From NCBI GenBank assembly GCA_016462095.1, contig JAEMTW010000113.1:1-6297 (forward strand): a stretch of 6,297 bases of DNA. The letters run 5' to 3'. The notes beneath the pieces were generated by a model. It had not been told where the DNA came from and did not search any database. It saw only the letters and a program-made list of their open reading frames with translations. The stretch's first letter is position 1; each line of letters starts with the position of its first letter. Shown here one piece after another: positions 5,191 to 6,297 of the stretch. Made by a program: the position numbers and the translations under genes. The stretch comes from Thermoleophilia bacterium (GTDB lineage Bacteria > Actinomycetota > Thermoleophilia > Gaiellales > F1-60-MAGs149).

Positions 5191-6297
5191 CTAGCCGCGG
5201 TTGGCGAAGAAGATCTCAGCGTTGTCGAGGTTCGCGATCGGGCCGAGCATGCCGAAGTCGAAGTCCTCGAGTGCCGCGCCGGACTGCACCTTGTTTGGCC
5301 AGTCCTGGTTGGCGAGCGCCGCCTTGCCCTGCGCGACGATGTCGGCATTGCCATCGGCAATCACCGAAGCTGCCGTCGAGGGGTCGCCGAGACCACCGTT
5401 GAGGATCACGGGTGCCTTCGAATACTTCTTGGCGAGGCCCGCAAGCGAATGGCCCGACTCGAAGACCTGATCGGTACCGACGTGCTCGGTGATGTGGATA
5501 AACGCCACGCCGGCCTCGTCGAGCACGGGGAAAATATCGGCTGCGTCTTGCTCGCCGCCGGTCCACTTGTGCTCGAAGTCGTTGACCTTGCTCTGCGAGA
5601 GGCGCAGACCAACGGGCAGCTTGCCCTGCGTGCCAGCGATCACTGCGCGGACGATCTCCTCGTCAAGGCGGATGCGATTGCGCGCACTGCCGCCATACTC
5701 GTCCGTGCGCTGGTTCGTATAGGCGGTCCAGAACTGGTCGAGTAGGTAGCCGTTGGCACCGTGGATCTCGATGGCGTCAAAGCCAGCCTTCTGCGCGTGG
5801 ATGGCAGCCGAGACAAAGGCATCCTTGACGGCAATCAACTCGTCCGTCGTGATCTCGCGTGGGACGGGGTAGCCGCCCTCGCCGCGATAGAAGACGAGCA
5901 TCTCGCCCTTCGGCTCGACGGCCGATGGAGCAATCGTGCCCTCGACATAGTTCGCATTGCGGCCTTGGACGAGTGCACCAGCGTGGACGAGCTGCATGCA
6001 GATCTTGGCACCAGCAGCGTGGACGGTGTCAACGACGTTCTTCCACGCGGCCTCTTGGGCAGCGTTGATGATGCCGGGCTGATAGTGGTAGCCCTGGGAA
6101 TACTGATCGTCCATGTAACAGGCCTCGACGATCACAAAACCGAAGCCGCCAGCGGCGTAGCGGCGGTAGTACTCCGCCATCTGCTGCGTCGCGCAGCCGT
6201 CCTCGGTGGCGCTGACGCGCGTCATTGGCGCGACCGCCAGGCGGTTCTTCAACTCGAGCGAGCTGATCGACGTGGGCTGAAACAGAATCGACGTATC
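5191..6297 (-). CDS. Old Yellow Enzyme-family NADH:flavin oxidoreductase (5' end outside window)
   Basis: This FMN-dependent TIM-barrel ene-reductase would use NAD(P)H to reduce activated C=C bonds, and is probably cytoplasmic. 368 residues are visible. The frame stays open to the right edge and the first visible residues (DTSILFQPTSISSLELKNR) match the normal family N-terminus, so only a few residues are missing. A TTG at 6252 is not the start. Motifs, numbered from the first visible residue, are APMTR (23-27, with the flavin-tuning Thr of classical OYE rather than the Cys of YqjM types), QLVHAG (102-107), and EIHGANGYLLDQFW (177-190) with H179 and N182 as the substrate-anchoring pair and Y184 at the proton-donor position. 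RTDEYGGSARNR (197-208), RLSQ (232-235), NGGLGD (300-305) and the FMN-phosphate region GKAALANQDWP (324-334) follow. It converges on the tRNA gene. The true substrate is not shown. Confidence 0.93.
   Translation of the reverse strand, partial: DTSILFQPTSISSLELKNRLAVAPMTRVSATEDGCATQQMAEYYRRYAAGGFGFVIVEACYMDDQYSQGYHYQPGIINAAQEAAWKNVVDTVHAAGAKICMQLVHAGALVQGRNANYVEGTIAPSAVEPKGEMLVFYRGEGGYPVPREITTDELIAVKDAFVSAAIHAQKAGFDAIEIHGANGYLLDQFWTAYTNQRTDEYGGSARNRIRLDEEIVRAVIAGTQGKLPVGLRLSQSKVNDFEHKWTGGEQDAADIFPVLDEAGVAFIHITEHVGTDQVFESGHSLAGLAKKYSKAPVILNGGLGDPSTAASVIADGNADIVAQGKAALANQDWPNKVQSGAALEDFDFGMLGPIANLDNAEIFFANRG

Noticed and set aside
6250..6252. TTG as the start of the ene-reductase.
   Set aside because: The 15 codons upstream to the edge continue the frame and read as the conserved family N-terminus (ILFQPTSISSLE), so the real start is outside the window.

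Overview
This GC-rich window carries an actinobacterial-type set of genes. It has long antisense open frames typical of high GC, GTG starts, stop/start overlaps between genes, and a tRNA without an encoded CCA. A TatA/TatC pair followed by a metal-dependent deaminase and a membrane-anchored TPR protein with a lysine/arginine-rich N-terminus suggests Actinomycetota, perhaps Thermoleophilia. That placement is inference, because no rRNA or other marker gene is present.

Layout. On the minus strand, positions 1366 to 117 hold a two-gene unit: a small multi-pass membrane protein, then a PfkB-type sugar/nucleoside kinase joined to it by a GTGA overlap. A strong Shine-Dalgarno-like sequence at positions 6-10, facing out of the window, suggests that a further minus-strand gene starts just beyond the edge. 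A divergent intergenic region (1367-1452) separates this unit from a plus-strand operon: tatA (1453-1836), tatC (1860-2666), an amidohydrolase of the SAH/aminodeoxyfutalosine deaminase type (2663-4003), and a membrane-anchored TPR protein (4003-4908). The last three are tightly coupled, with GTGA and TGATG overlaps. Next come a tRNA-Lys(CTT) gene (4975-5047), a 34-bp near-perfect palindrome (5103-5136), and a converging minus-strand Old Yellow Enzyme-type ene-reductase. The ene-reductase runs off the right edge, so its start codon is missing.

How they work together. TatA and TatC form a minimal twin-arginine translocase that exports folded proteins. The deaminase and TPR protein are probably co-translated with tatC. 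The deaminase may belong to futalosine menaquinone synthesis or to purine-nucleoside salvage; the sequence does not settle which. The kinase and ene-reductase look like stand-alone metabolic enzymes. Most of the window is ordinary core gene content, and I see no clearly new biological system. The most interesting non-coding or variable elements are the 34-bp palindrome, the in-frame minisatellite in tatA, and the paired 9-bp repeats in the divergent promoter region.
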